NCBI RefSeq assembly: GCF_016862795.1
Contig: NZ_BONQ01000174.1
Coordinates: forward strand, 1-60,126
Reading direction: 5' to 3'
Length of the DNA stretch: 60,126 nucleotides
Source: Dactylosporangium siamense
GTDB taxonomy: Bacteria; Actinomycetota; Actinomycetes; Mycobacteriales; Micromonosporaceae
In this document: in pieces, positions 23,288-31,791 of the stretch
How the letters are laid out: each line of letters begins with the position of its first letter
How positions within the stretch are numbered: the first letter of the stretch is position 1
Translations under genes and position numbers: made by a program
The notes under the pieces: generated by a model
The model's database searches: none
What the model saw: only the letters and a program-made list of their open reading frames with translations
Told to the model about the DNA's origin: nothing

Positions 23288-23905
23288 TCAATGGGGTGAA
23301 TGGAGGTACTCGGTGACGAAGGCGCCGATCGCGTCGGCGAGCAGCTGCACGGCGATCGCGGCGACGAGGAGGCCGGCGATGCGGGTAACGACCTCGATGC
23401 CGCTCGGGCGCAGGATGCGCACCAGGATGCCGGAGAAGCGCAGGACCAGGTAGACGATGGCCATCACGGCGACGATGCCGACGGCGATCGCCAGGTAGCC
23501 CGACCACGACGACGTGCGCTGGACGAAGAGCATCGTGGCCACGATCGCGCCGGGGCCGGCCAGCAGCGGGGTGCCGAGCGGCACCAGGGCGACGTTGGAG
23601 GTGACCTCCTGGCGGGGGTCGTCGGTCTTGCCGGTCAGCAGCTCCAGGGCGACCAGCAGGAGCAGCAGGCCGCCGGCGCCCTGCAGGGCGGGCAGGTCGA
23701 TGTGCAGGTAGGCGAGGATCTGCCGGCCGACGAGGGCGAACGCCACGATGACGCCGAACGCGAGGGCCACGGCCTGCAGGGCGGCGCGGTTGCGGTGCTT
23801 CGCGGCCATCGATCCGGTCAGGGCGAGGAAGATCGGCACCGCGCCGGGCGGGTCGAGGATGACCAGCAGGGTTACGAAGACTTCGCCGAAAAGCTTGAGA
23901 TCCAC
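23288..23905 (-). CDS. MarC-family integral membrane protein
   Basis: This 205-residue protein has six hydrophobic helices. The family signature near the N-terminus is LLVILDPPGAVPIFL, and the second-half counterpart is PLGTPLLAGPGAI. MarC/YchE proteins were once thought to be drug transporters; the role is unsettled. The GTG at 23905 is preferred over longer frames; GACAAT 7 nt upstream could be its -10, making it leaderless. Confidence 0.88.
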   Translation of the reverse strand: MDLKLFGEVFVTLLVILDPPGAVPIFLALTGSMAAKHRNRAALQAVALAFGVIVAFALVGRQILAYLHIDLPALQGAGGLLLLLVALELLTGKTDDPRQEVTSNVALVPLGTPLLAGPGAIVATMLFVQRTSSWSGYLAIAVGIVAVMAIVYLVLRFSGILVRILRPSGIEVVTRIAGLLVAAIAVQLLADAIGAFVTEYLHSPH

Positions 23906-23951
23906 AACCCGGATTGTCGTGGTGCGCCCGCATCGAGCGGAAACCAGGGTC

Positions 23952-23980
23952 TTGACGCCATCGAACGGCACCCCTACGTT
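23952..23980 (+). promoter_or_regulatory. Housekeeping-type promoter of the chitinase gene
   Basis: TTGACG, 17 nt, TACGTT fits a group-1 sigma promoter. The start codon lies 41 bp downstream behind a strong GGAGGG. Confidence 0.6.
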
Positions 23981-24021
23981 CCCCATGAACAGCAAACTTT
24001 CCTTACAGTCATGGAGGGTTC

Positions 24022-25266
24022 ATGGGCAGACGCTCCGTCCTGGCCGGGTTGGCGGTGTCGCTGACGCTGGCGTCGCTGGCGATCGTGCCCGGCACCGCGT
24101 CGGCGCACACCGCGCCGAGTCAGGACCAGTACAAGCGCGTCGGGTACTTCATCCAGTGGGGCATCTACGGCCGCCAGTACTACGTCAAGAACCTCGAGAC
24201 GAGCGGGCAGGCCAAGAACCTGACCCACATCAACTACGCGTTCGGCAGCGTGGACGCGACCGGCAAGTGCGTCTCGGCCGACCCGTGGGCCGACTACCAG
24301 CGCCCGGTCTCCGCCGAGGAGAGCGTCGACGGGGTCGCCGACGCGCCGGGCCAGACGCTCAACGGCAACTTCAACCAGCTGCGCAAGCTCAAGCTCAAGC
24401 ACCCCGGGCTGAAGGTGCTGATCTCGCTCGGCGGCTGGACGCTGTCGGCGAACTTCTCCGACGCGGTGCTGACCGACGCGTCCCGCAAGGCGCTCGTCAA
24501 GTCCTGCATCGACACGTTCTACTCGACCGGGGTCTTCGACGGCTTCGACCTCGACTGGGAGTGGCCAGGCTCCGAAGGCAACCCGGGCAACGTGATCCGG
24601 CCCGAGGACAAGCAGAACTTCACGCTCCTGCTCGCCGAGTTCCGCAAGCAGTTGCCCAAGAAGGCCACCCTGACCGCGTTCCTGCCGGCGAACCCGGCGA
24701 AGATCGACGCCGGTTTCGAGGTCAACAAGATCTTCAAGTACCTCGACTTCGGCACCGTTCAGGGCTACGACTTCCACGGCACGTGGGAGCCCCAGGCCAA
24801 CCAGCAGTCCGCGCTGTTCGTCCCGCGCGGCGCGCCCACCACCCCGGACTTCAGCGGCGCCACCACGCTGAAGGCCTGGACCGACCGCGGCGCCCCGAAG
24901 AAGTCGCTGGTCCTCGGCATCCCGTACTACGGGCAGGGCTGGACCGGCATCACCAGCACCGCCAACAACGGCCTGTTCCAGACCGCGACCGGCCCCGCGC
25001 CGGGCACCTGGGCCGCCGGCAACGAGGACTACAAGGTCCTCGCCACGCTCCCGCAGCAGGGCTACAAGGTCCACCGTGACCTGCTCTCCGGTCACGCGTG
25101 GCTGTTCAACGGCACCACCTTCTGGACCTACGACGACCAGCTGACGGTCGCGCAGAAGTCGCTGTACCTCCGCTTCAACGGCTACGGCGGCGCGATGGTC
25201 TGGTCCCTCGACGGTGACGACGCCAACGGCACGCTCACCAAGACGATCGGCACTGTCCTGCACTAA
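24022..25266 (+). CDS. Secreted GH18 chitinase
   Basis: This 414-residue enzyme has an export signal (residues 1-28, ending GTASA) that starts MGRRSVLAG and may be a Tat or Sec signal. The GH18 barrel has the substrate motif LISLGGW (about 133-139) and the catalytic DGFDLDWE at 173-180, with Glu180 as proton donor. GYDFHGTWE and the late MVWSLDGDD complete the active site. It hydrolyses chitin to oligomers. There is no chitin-binding module. GGAGGG lies 3 bases before the ATG. Confidence 0.95.
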   Translation: MGRRSVLAGLAVSLTLASLAIVPGTASAHTAPSQDQYKRVGYFIQWGIYGRQYYVKNLETSGQAKNLTHINYAFGSVDATGKCVSADPWADYQRPVSAEESVDGVADAPGQTLNGNFNQLRKLKLKHPGLKVLISLGGWTLSANFSDAVLTDASRKALVKSCIDTFYSTGVFDGFDLDWEWPGSEGNPGNVIRPEDKQNFTLLLAEFRKQLPKKATLTAFLPANPAKIDAGFEVNKIFKYLDFGTVQGYDFHGTWEPQANQQSALFVPRGAPTTPDFSGATTLKAWTDRGAPKKSLVLGIPYYGQGWTGITSTANNGLFQTATGPAPGTWAAGNEDYKVLATLPQQGYKVHRDLLSGHAWLFNGTTFWTYDDQLTVAQKSLYLRFNGYGGAMVWSLDGDDANGTLTKTIGTVLH

Positions 25267-25272
25267 AGCGCG

Positions 25273-25306
25273 TCTGGGCCGCCTTCAACGTTGCAGGCGG
25301 CCCAGA
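25273..25306. terminator. Two-way terminator between chitinase and TetR
   Basis: TCTGGGCCGCCT and AGGCGGCCCAGA pair perfectly around a 10-nt loop, 6 bp after the chitinase stop. The right arm encodes the last residues of the convergent TetR protein. Confidence 0.88.
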
Positions 25307-26046
25307 TGTACGTCGATACCGTCGAGCACCCGCGAAAGCCCGAACTCGTAGGCGCGCACCGGATCGCCCGCGCCGTACTCCTCCCCGGCCGCCTGGCCCA
25401 CCCGCGCCGCCGTCGGGAACCGCGCCGGGTCGAGGACCTCACCGAGCAGCGGCGCGTAGGCGCCCCACCACTGCTCCTCGCTCATCCCCGTGCTCTGCTC
25501 GGCCTGATCGGCCTGGATCACCGCGCGCACAGCCCCCGCGACGTAGTTGAGCACCAGGCTGAGCAGCAGGTCGGCGTCCACATCGGACACCACGCAGGAC
25601 TCGAAGGCGCGCAGCTCGAAGTCGTATTTCGCGATCACGTTCGGGCCCAGCACCGGCCGGCTGGTGGCGATCTGCAGCAACCAGGGATGCCGCCGGTGCA
25701 GCTCCCAGTTGGTCACCGCGATCTCGGCCAGCCGCTCACGCCAACCGTGGCCGGTGAAGGCCGGGCGGATCGCCTCCGCGCTCACGATGTCGACCATGAC
25801 GTCGAGCAGTTCCGCTTTGCTGGGGACGTAGGTGTACAGCGACATCGCCGTCACGCCGAGCTGCTCCGCCACCCGTCGCATGGACACCGCACCCAGGCCC
25901 TCGGCGTCGGCGAGGGCGACCGCGACCGCGGTGACGTCGCCGACCGTGAACTTGGCCTTCGGTCCGCGCCGGGCCGGCGCCGCGGTGCCCCACAGCAGCT
26001 CGATGCTGCGCCTGGGATCGCCGGCACCGCTGTATTCCGTCGTCAC
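25285..26046 (-). CDS. TetR/AcrR regulator with TetR_C domain
   Basis: This 253-residue regulator has a helix-turn-helix around VAEQLGVTAMSLYTYVPSKAEL, preceded by the RRGPKAKFTV extension typical of the TetR_C subgroup, which often controls drug resistance. The GTG start overlaps the PHP gene stop (GTGA), so the two are translated together. No operator is seen nearby; its targets may lie elsewhere. Confidence 0.9.
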   Translation of the reverse strand: MTTEYSGAGDPRRSIELLWGTAAPARRGPKAKFTVGDVTAVAVALADAEGLGAVSMRRVAEQLGVTAMSLYTYVPSKAELLDVMVDIVSAEAIRPAFTGHGWRERLAEIAVTNWELHRRHPWLLQIATSRPVLGPNVIAKYDFELRAFESCVVSDVDADLLLSLVLNYVAGAVRAVIQADQAEQSTGMSEEQWWGAYAPLLGEVLDPARFPTAARVGQAAGEEYGAGDPVRAYEFGLSRVLDGIDVHLGRLQR

Positions 26047-26891
26047 GCGATCACGTCGGACCCGGTCGCGGCCTCGACGATCTGGTCGAACACGGCGGGT
26101 GCCGTGGTCCGCGCGCCGAGGCGGACCGTCTTGTTGGTGCCGTGGTAGTCGCTGGAGCCGGTGACGACCAGCCCGAGCCGGTCCGCGAGGGCCCGCACGT
26201 GCGCCCGCTCCGCCGGGGTGTGGTCGGTGTGGTCGGCCTCGACGCCGAAGAGCCCCTCGAAGGCCATCTCCTCGATCACCTCGTCGGGGACGACGGGGCC
26301 GCGGGCGCTGGCCCGCGGGTGCGCGAAGACCGGCACGCCACCGGCCTCGATGACCAGCCGGAGCGCCACGAAGACGTCGAGGTCCTCCTTGCCGACCCGG
26401 TACCGGTGGCCGAGCCACTCGGGCAGGAACGCCTCCGACACCGTGTCGACGAGCCCGCGACGCATCAGCGCCTGCGCCAGGTGCGGCCGGCCGACGGTGC
26501 CGCCGCCGGCGTGTTCGAGGACCTCGGCCCAGGTCACGTCGATCCCGTCGGCCCGCATGAGGTGGACCATGCGCTCGGCGCGGGTCTCCCGGGACGCGCG
26601 GATGCGGGCCAGCTGGCCGGCGAGCGCCACGTCGGTCGGGTCGAAGAGGTACGCGAGCAGGTGCAGCGAGATCGGCCAGGGTCCGCCGTGCCAGCGGCAT
26701 GACAGCTCGGCGCCCGGCACGAGGGCGAGCCCCGGGGGCCGGGCGGCGATCGCGGCGGGCCACCCGGACGTCGTGTCGTGGTCGGTCAGCGCCATGACGT
26801 CGAGCCCGGCGGCGGCCGCCTCGGCGACCAGCTCGGCCGGGCTCGACGTGCCGTCACTGGCCGTCGAGTGACAGTGAAGATCGATCCGCAC
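26043..26891 (-). CDS. PHP-domain phosphoesterase (RNase AM/YciV-like)
   Basis: This 282-residue metal-dependent phosphoesterase has the four PHP motifs: MRIDLHCHSTASDG, ALTDHDTTSG with GAELSC, FAHPRAS and a late GSSDYHG. Relatives remove 5'-mononucleotides or cleave 3',5'-nucleoside bisphosphates. It is coupled to the downstream TetR by a 4-nt overlap and starts directly at the end of the 411-residue membrane protein gene. Confidence 0.92.
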   Translation of the reverse strand: MRIDLHCHSTASDGTSSPAELVAEAAAAGLDVMALTDHDTTSGWPAAIAARPPGLALVPGAELSCRWHGGPWPISLHLLAYLFDPTDVALAGQLARIRASRETRAERMVHLMRADGIDVTWAEVLEHAGGGTVGRPHLAQALMRRGLVDTVSEAFLPEWLGHRYRVGKEDLDVFVALRLVIEAGGVPVFAHPRASARGPVVPDEVIEEMAFEGLFGVEADHTDHTPAERAHVRALADRLGLVVTGSSDYHGTNKTVRLGARTTAPAVFDQIVEAATGSDVIA

Positions 26892-28127
26892 TCATCCAGA
26901 GTAGAGCGGTTCGATCAGCACCACGTCCTCGCTTTCCACGAGCGGCTCCGCCGTGCTGCCCTCCGCCGCCGTCGCGATGATCGCGCGGAACTTGCCGCCG
27001 CTGTCCACCACGAACGTCGTCGCGTTCATCCACACCGTCTTCGTGGTGACCTTCAGCGTCCACGTCTTGGTCCAGGTCTTGGCCGCCGCGTCGGTGAAGA
27101 TCTTCGTCAGGTCGAGCACCGCCACCTGCTTGAGACCCTCGACGGGATAGGCGAGCCACTGGCCGTCCGGGGAGACCCGGCCACCGCCGGCCTTCGCCGC
27201 CATCGGCAACCCGCACCGGCGCTGCGTGACCTTGAACGGCTGACCGAGGGTGAGCAGGGCCAGACACATCGGCGCGTCGCTGTCGACGGGCTTGACCTCG
27301 GCGTAGACGCTGTGCGTGTCGGGGTGCGTCCCGAAGATCCGCACGACCGTCGCGTCCCACGACTGCTTGTAGGCGCGGCCCGAATACCAGACGTCGAAGC
27401 CGGCGCCCTCCTCACGGCCGATGACCAGGTCCGAGCCGACGAAGGTGACCGGCACCGCGGTCTGCGGCACGTCGATGCTCTCCTGCTCGGTGAGCCCCTG
27501 CTCGGCGGGGGCGGACTTGGTGACGTTGGTGGTGGCGCCGGGCGTGGTGGTGCGGGCGGCGACGGTCATCCTGCCCTCCTGCGCCCAGGCGACCTTCTTG
27601 CCGTCCTTGGCCACCGCGATGTTCGAGGCCTTGTCGACCAGGACCTTCTGGTTGTCGTGCTCGTCCTGCAGCACCAGTTGCTTGTCGCCGTCGGACTCGG
27701 TGTTGACGACCAGGTAGCCGTCCTTCGCCTTGTACGCGGCGGCGACGTTGCCGTTGTCGGGCAGCTTCAGGCGCACGGTCTGCGACTCCTGGCCCTGCTG
27801 CCCGTCGAACACGCCGACCTCCTTGCCGGTGGCCGGGGGCACGGTCTGCGTGTTGGGCGTCGCCTGGGGCTCGGCGGTGTGCGTGCCGAGGTCGGGCTGG
27901 GCGACGGTGTCGGCCGGCCCACCCGGGGAGACAGCGTGAAACGTGGCGACGGCCGCGACCGCCATGACGATGAACGCGGCGAACCCGGTCACCCCGGCCC
28001 GCCGCCGGCGGCGGATCCGTCCGGCGTTGCGAATGGCGACGTCGGCGATGTCGCCCAGCGACCCCGGCGGCTTGGTGCCCGCCTTGGCCGCGAACGCCTC
28101 GCGGAGCGCATCTTCGATCATGGTCAC
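26892..28127 (-). CDS. Membrane-anchored partner of the SigE-family sigma factor
   Basis: This 411-residue protein has a cytoplasmic N-terminus (MIEDALREAFAA, a motif typical of proteins encoded with SigE-family sigma factors), one membrane helix (about residues 45-66), a Thr/Pro linker and a large extracytoplasmic domain that looks like a beta-propeller with DGKKVAWAQ and PDGQWLAYP repeats. It may act as anti-sigma or sensor; no zinc motif is present. GTG 28127 overlaps the sigma stop; ATG 28121 is an alternative. Confidence 0.75.
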   Translation of the reverse strand: MTMIEDALREAFAAKAGTKPPGSLGDIADVAIRNAGRIRRRRRAGVTGFAAFIVMAVAAVATFHAVSPGGPADTVAQPDLGTHTAEPQATPNTQTVPPATGKEVGVFDGQQGQESQTVRLKLPDNGNVAAAYKAKDGYLVVNTESDGDKQLVLQDEHDNQKVLVDKASNIAVAKDGKKVAWAQEGRMTVAARTTTPGATTNVTKSAPAEQGLTEQESIDVPQTAVPVTFVGSDLVIGREEGAGFDVWYSGRAYKQSWDATVVRIFGTHPDTHSVYAEVKPVDSDAPMCLALLTLGQPFKVTQRRCGLPMAAKAGGGRVSPDGQWLAYPVEGLKQVAVLDLTKIFTDAAAKTWTKTWTLKVTTKTVWMNATTFVVDSGGKFRAIIATAAEGSTAEPLVESEDVVLIEPLYSG

Positions 28128-28831
28128 GTCACCAGTCCCACTTCCACCGACCCGGAGGTCTCCACCAGGACGGCCTCCCGTTCGGGCAGGCCGCGCTCGT
28201 CGTCGCGCGCGGGCTGCTCATCCGGTTCCACTTCCACTGCCTGTGCGGGCTTCGCCTGCGCCGGGGTCTTCGCCGGCGTGGCGGGCCGCAACCGGACGGT
28301 CGGCGGCCTCGCCGGCCGGGCCGCCGGCTCGATGCCCTCTGCGCTGAGCCGCGACCGCAGCGTCGCGAGCGCCCGCGACGCCTGGCTCTTCACCGTGCCG
28401 ACGGACACGCCGAGCAGGCGCGCCGTCTCCGCCTCCGACTGGTCCTCGTAGAACCGCAGGACCAGCACGGCCCGCTGCCGGTTCGGCAGCTCCCGGACGT
28501 GGCGCCACAGAGCGTCGCGTTCGAGGCTCTCCTCGACCCGGTCGGCGGCCGCCGACTCCGGCAGCACCTCCGTGGGGCGTTCGCCGTGCCACCGGCGGCG
28601 CCACCAGCTGGTGGAGGTGTTGACCAGCACCCGGCGGGCATAGGGCTCGACCGCCTCGATGTGGCCCAGCCGCTTCCACGCGAGGTAGGTTTTCGTCAAC
28701 GCGATCTGCAGCAGGTCCTCGGCGGTCGCCCAGTCCCCGGCGAGCAGGTACGCGGTGCGCAGCAGCGCACTGGACCTGGTCTCGACGAAATCACGGAAGT
28801 CTTCCTCACGGAACCCCGCCTCATCCGGCAC
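28124..28831 (-). CDS. SigE-family ECF RNA polymerase sigma factor
   Basis: This 235-residue sigma factor has region 2 with LLRTAYLLAGDWATAEDLLQ and region 4 with ELPNRQRAVLVLRFYED, SEAETARLLGVSVGTVKSQ. A 60-residue Pro/Ala/Glu-rich tail follows. The GTG at 28831 has GGAGGGAG upstream. It is coupled by GTGA overlap to the membrane protein, an ECF/partner pair common in actinomycetes. The signal sensed is unknown. Confidence 0.9.
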   Translation of the reverse strand: MPDEAGFREEDFRDFVETRSSALLRTAYLLAGDWATAEDLLQIALTKTYLAWKRLGHIEAVEPYARRVLVNTSTSWWRRRWHGERPTEVLPESAAADRVEESLERDALWRHVRELPNRQRAVLVLRFYEDQSEAETARLLGVSVGTVKSQASRALATLRSRLSAEGIEPAARPARPPTVRLRPATPAKTPAQAKPAQAVEVEPDEQPARDDERGLPEREAVLVETSGSVEVGLVT

Positions 28832-28917
28832 CGCCGCTCCCTCCCCCGCTCCGCCCACCAGGCAAGACGCGGCAGAGGGGCGGCACGGTTGCACCCCGGA
28901 CGGAAATTTTCCAAGTT

Positions 28918-29100
28918 CCGTCGTCTTCGACGCAGTTACCAGCCCCGCAGCCTGACGGCCGCGGCTATGTCCCGTCGTCTTCGACGCAGTTACCAGCTCC
29001 CCGGCCTCACGGCCGCGGTTCCGTGGGGGGTTCCCACCCCACACCCCCCATGCGCCGCGCTGCGACGCACGAAAAGCTATGTCCCGTCGTCTTCGACGCC
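28918..29100 (-). repeat. Direct repeats copying the 3' end of the PH-domain gene
   Basis: CCGTCGTCTTCGACGC occurs at 28918, 28972 and 29084. The last copy is the coding end (VEDDGT stop) of the PH gene. The first two are spaced 54 bp and share the following GTTACCAGC and GACGGCCGCGG or CACGGCCGCGG segments. A GTGGGG/CCCCAC hairpin lies between copies two and three and may end transcription. Confidence 0.85.
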
Positions 29101-29913
29101 GGCGGCGCGGCCCAGGCGGGCTTCCACGGCCTCCGGTTCGTACATCTCCTCGACGATGCGCAGATAGAGCTCGTTGGGATTCGGCAGGTTGCGGATGTTG
29201 CGCAACGCCTGGTCCTGGCCGGCCGATTCCAGCTCGAAATGCCCGTAGCCGAACATGCGGCCGGTCAGCGACTGCACGTATTTCATGTCGGTGACCCGCA
29301 GCAGCGGCATCATGGCGACGTTGCGGGTGAAGATCCCGGAGACCACCATCACCCGTTTGTTGGTGAGGATGAAGCGGTCATACCACCAGTCAGCGACCCG
29401 CCAGGCGCAGTACAGGATCACGACGGCCCAGATGATCAGCACCGCGGTGCGCAGCTGCGTCTGGTTGTGCTTGGTCAGCCAGCCCGCGATGTAACCCATC
29501 GCGATCGTGGCGGCCACCGCGATCCCGCCCTCCTTGGCGAGCTGGATCCAGTGCCGCTTCCACTCGCCGCGGAACTTCTCGGTCGGGAAGAGATAGCGGG
29601 CCGCGTGCCGGCTGGCCTCCTCGTCGAGGGGCGCCATGCGGCTGCCGGGCGGCACCGACGGGCCTGGGTCGCCGGCGCGCAGGCCGGAGAACTCGTCCTC
29701 GGTGAAGGTCGGCGGCCCCTCGTCGGCGTAGTACTCGTCGCGGCCGTAGCCACCGAGCCTGGCCGACTGCGCACCGTCGGTGTAGGGGTCGGGGTCCGCG
29801 TAGTCGTCGGGGTCGGGGTCGGTGGGACGGGCCCGCGGGATCGGCTCGGTGTCACGATCTTCCCAGCGGCGGGCGCCCGGTTCTTCGGCGGAAGGCTCAG
29901 GCCCGGTAGACAT
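29077..29913 (-). CDS. Membrane protein with bacterial PH (YdbS-like) domain
   Basis: This 278-residue protein has an acidic, Pro/Asp-rich disordered N-terminus (about 1-100), two membrane helices (about 128-170), and a bPH2 domain that begins WYDRFILTNKRVMVVSGIF and contains PLLRVTDMKYVQSL. Such proteins are thought to scaffold at the membrane. It sits just downstream of a 52-residue protein gene on the same strand. Its last codons are repeated downstream. Confidence 0.82.
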   Translation of the reverse strand: MSTGPEPSAEEPGARRWEDRDTEPIPRARPTDPDPDDYADPDPYTDGAQSARLGGYGRDEYYADEGPPTFTEDEFSGLRAGDPGPSVPPGSRMAPLDEEASRHAARYLFPTEKFRGEWKRHWIQLAKEGGIAVAATIAMGYIAGWLTKHNQTQLRTAVLIIWAVVILYCAWRVADWWYDRFILTNKRVMVVSGIFTRNVAMMPLLRVTDMKYVQSLTGRMFGYGHFELESAGQDQALRNIRNLPNPNELYLRIVEEMYEPEAVEARLGRAAGVEDDGT

Positions 29914-29918
29914 CGCAG

Positions 29919-30077
29919 TCAGGCAACCAGACTGGAGAAGAAGTCCCCGAAACCGGTGGCAATGTCCATGATTCCGCCGCCGATGGACTTGAAGACCTCA
30001 GCCGCGGACTGCGGCCGATATGCCACAAAGAAAATGAGGAAAGCGATGCTTCCCCAGGTGAGGACCTTTTTGACCAT
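29919..30077 (-). CDS. 52-residue small protein, twin A
   Basis: The sequence starts MVKKVLTWGSIAFLIFFVAYRP and has a second amphipathic part, IGGGIMDIATGFGDFFSSLV. It looks like a single-helix membrane peptide. A near-identical protein is encoded on the other strand at 31630. The ribosome-binding region GAGGGGATTG and an upstream GATACGCT are shared with the twin. It lies 5 bp before the PH-domain gene, so co-transcription is likely. Function unknown. Confidence 0.8.
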   Translation of the reverse strand: MVKKVLTWGSIAFLIFFVAYRPQSAAEVFKSIGGGIMDIATGFGDFFSSLVA

Positions 30078-30214
30078 TGCCGTCAATCCCCTCCCCGCAG
30101 CGTCGTGCACAGCACTGCGGCGAACTCAGCGTATCAGTTGCACGGCACACGGTGAATGTGCGCCGCGCCGACAGCGACCCCATCGACCCGAGGGTTGATC
30201 CTAGTCGTGTCCTT

Positions 30215-30895
30215 CTACGCCTTGCCGTGAAGATACGGCGACGGCGCGCCGTAAACGAGGTGGGTTGGCACATCGTCGGCGAGGTCGTGCAGGTCGAGCT
30301 CCTCCTCCAGGAGGTAGCCCGCGGCGGCCGGCCACGTCACGACGTAGAGCCACACGCCCATGGCCTCGCCGACGTACGCGCAGCGGTCCTCCGGCGACTT
30401 GGCCATCCACAGCGGCGTGGGCCAGCCGGCGGCGCGGACCTTGGCGTGCGCGGTCGTCGTGGCGATGTCGCCGTCGAAGAACGGGCCCGGGTCGGTGCCG
30501 GGGATGCCGGCGAACCGGGTGCCGAGGCCGACCCCGGGCTCCTCCGCGATGATCACGCAGTCGGCCGGGCCGTGCTCGACCGGACCGGGACCGCTGCACG
30601 CGACCGCGGTGGCGCGCACGCCGGAGCGCTCGTCGCCGACCCAGCCGACGCCGGTCACCGTCCAGCCCGTCGGCAGCGGCCACGGGCACCACATCGGCAT
30701 CGGCCGCCGATCGCCGGCGCGGTGCGCCGCGGCGATCAGCCTCGCCTTCGCCGACTCGACGATCTCCGGCCCGATGTGCTGCGCGACGTGCAGCGGCAGC
30801 ACCCCGCCGTCCTCATCGCACCTCCATTCGGAGTGCATGAGGTCCGGTGGCCGCACCGGGCCGCCACAACGGGGACAGCTGACTGCGACGCCCAT
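30215..30895 (-). CDS. DUF6758-type zinc-ribbon protein
   Basis: This 226-residue protein opens with the zinc-binding pattern SCPRCGGPV...WRC, then a hydrophilic region, PWPLPTGW, and a repeated W-rich region (GWVGDE, AGWPTPLW, GVWLYVVTWP). I recognise it as an actinobacterial protein often found near PHP phosphatase and MarC genes, both of which are also in this window. Function unknown. ATG 30895 places the zinc ribbon at the N-terminus. Confidence 0.78.
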   Translation of the reverse strand: MGVAVSCPRCGGPVRPPDLMHSEWRCDEDGGVLPLHVAQHIGPEIVESAKARLIAAAHRAGDRRPMPMWCPWPLPTGWTVTGVGWVGDERSGVRATAVACSGPGPVEHGPADCVIIAEEPGVGLGTRFAGIPGTDPGPFFDGDIATTTAHAKVRAAGWPTPLWMAKSPEDRCAYVGEAMGVWLYVVTWPAAAGYLLEEELDLHDLADDVPTHLVYGAPSPYLHGKA

Positions 30896-30914
30896 GTACC
30901 CACGGTAATGGGTC

Positions 30915-31532
30915 CTATGGGCTGTTGTCGCCGTACGCCCGGATCCAGGCGTGCATCGCGATCCCGCTGGCGACGCCGGCGTTGATCGACCGGGTCGAGC
31001 CGTACTGGGCGATGGAGTACACCGCGGCACATGCCTTGCGGGCAGGTTCCGACAGGCCAGGGCCTTCCTGGCCGAACAGCAGCACGCACCGGCGCGGCAG
31101 TTCGGCCCGTTCGAGGGGCAGCGCGCCGGGCAGGTTGTCGATGCCGATCACCGGCAGGTCGTGCGCCGCGGTCCAGTCGAGGAACTCCTCGACCGTCGCA
31201 TGGTGCCGGACGTGTTGATAGCGGTCAGTGACCATCGCGCCGCGCCGGTTCCAGCGCCGGCGCCCGACGATGTGGACCTCGGCGGCGAGGAACGCGTTGG
31301 CGTTGCGGACCACGGTGCCGATGTTGAGGTCGTGCTGCCAGTTCTCGATGGCGACGTGGAAGCCGTGCCGGCGGGTGTCCAGGTCGGCGACGATCGCGTC
31401 GAGGCGCCAGTAGCGGTAGCGGTCCACGACATTGCGCCGGTCGCCGGCCGCCAGCAGCTCGGGGTCGTAGTGGGTCTCCGCAGGCCAGTCACCGATCCAT
31501 GGCCCCACGCCAACTTCATCCTCGTTGTGCAT
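30915..31532 (-). CDS. SPOUT (TrmH-family) RNA 2'-O-methyltransferase
   Basis: This 205-residue protein has the three SPOUT motifs: NIGTVVRNANAF, LLFGQEGPGLSE and YGSTRSINAGVASGIAMH. These form the deep trefoil knot that binds S-adenosylmethionine and the catalytic Arg/Ser. It should methylate a ribose in tRNA or rRNA; the exact site is unknown. It has a short N-terminus and no separate RNA-binding domain. It is divergent from the small gene at 31630. Confidence 0.9.
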   Translation of the reverse strand: MHNEDEVGVGPWIGDWPAETHYDPELLAAGDRRNVVDRYRYWRLDAIVADLDTRRHGFHVAIENWQHDLNIGTVVRNANAFLAAEVHIVGRRRWNRRGAMVTDRYQHVRHHATVEEFLDWTAAHDLPVIGIDNLPGALPLERAELPRRCVLLFGQEGPGLSEPARKACAAVYSIAQYGSTRSINAGVASGIAMHAWIRAYGDNSP

Positions 31533-31629
31533 CTACCGTGAATCCCCGGGCCGGCACTCATTCACCCTGTGGCGCTCACCCGATACGCTACGTTCCTTGC
31601 AATCGCAGACCCAGAGGGGATTGGCGAAA

Positions 31630-31791
31630 ATGGTCAAGAAGGTCCTCACCTGGGGAGGCATTGCCTTCCTCATCTTCTTCGTCGCGTATCGGCCGCAGTC
31701 AGCGGCCGAGGTGGTCAAGTCCATCGGCGGTGCGCTGATGGACATCGCCGGCGGCTTCGGCGACTTCTTCGCCAGCCTTTTCGGCAGCTGA
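31630..31791 (+). CDS. 53-residue small protein, twin B
   Basis: It is about 85% identical to twin A at 29919-30077: MVKKVLTWGGIAFLIFFVAY, then SIGGALMDIAGGFGDFFASL. It is preceded by the same GAGGGGATTG ribosome-binding block and a GATACGCT element 50 bp upstream, so the duplication carried its own promoter. The last 93 bp lie antisense to the end of the HTTM gene. Function unknown; a membrane-associated peptide is likely. Confidence 0.8.
   Translation: MVKKVLTWGGIAFLIFFVAYRPQSAAEVVKSIGGALMDIAGGFGDFFASLFGS

Noticed and set aside
22174-23316. Long plus-strand open frame
   Set aside because: It lies antisense to the RecB-like nuclease and is low-complexity Gly/Ala/Arg; no start signal or motif.
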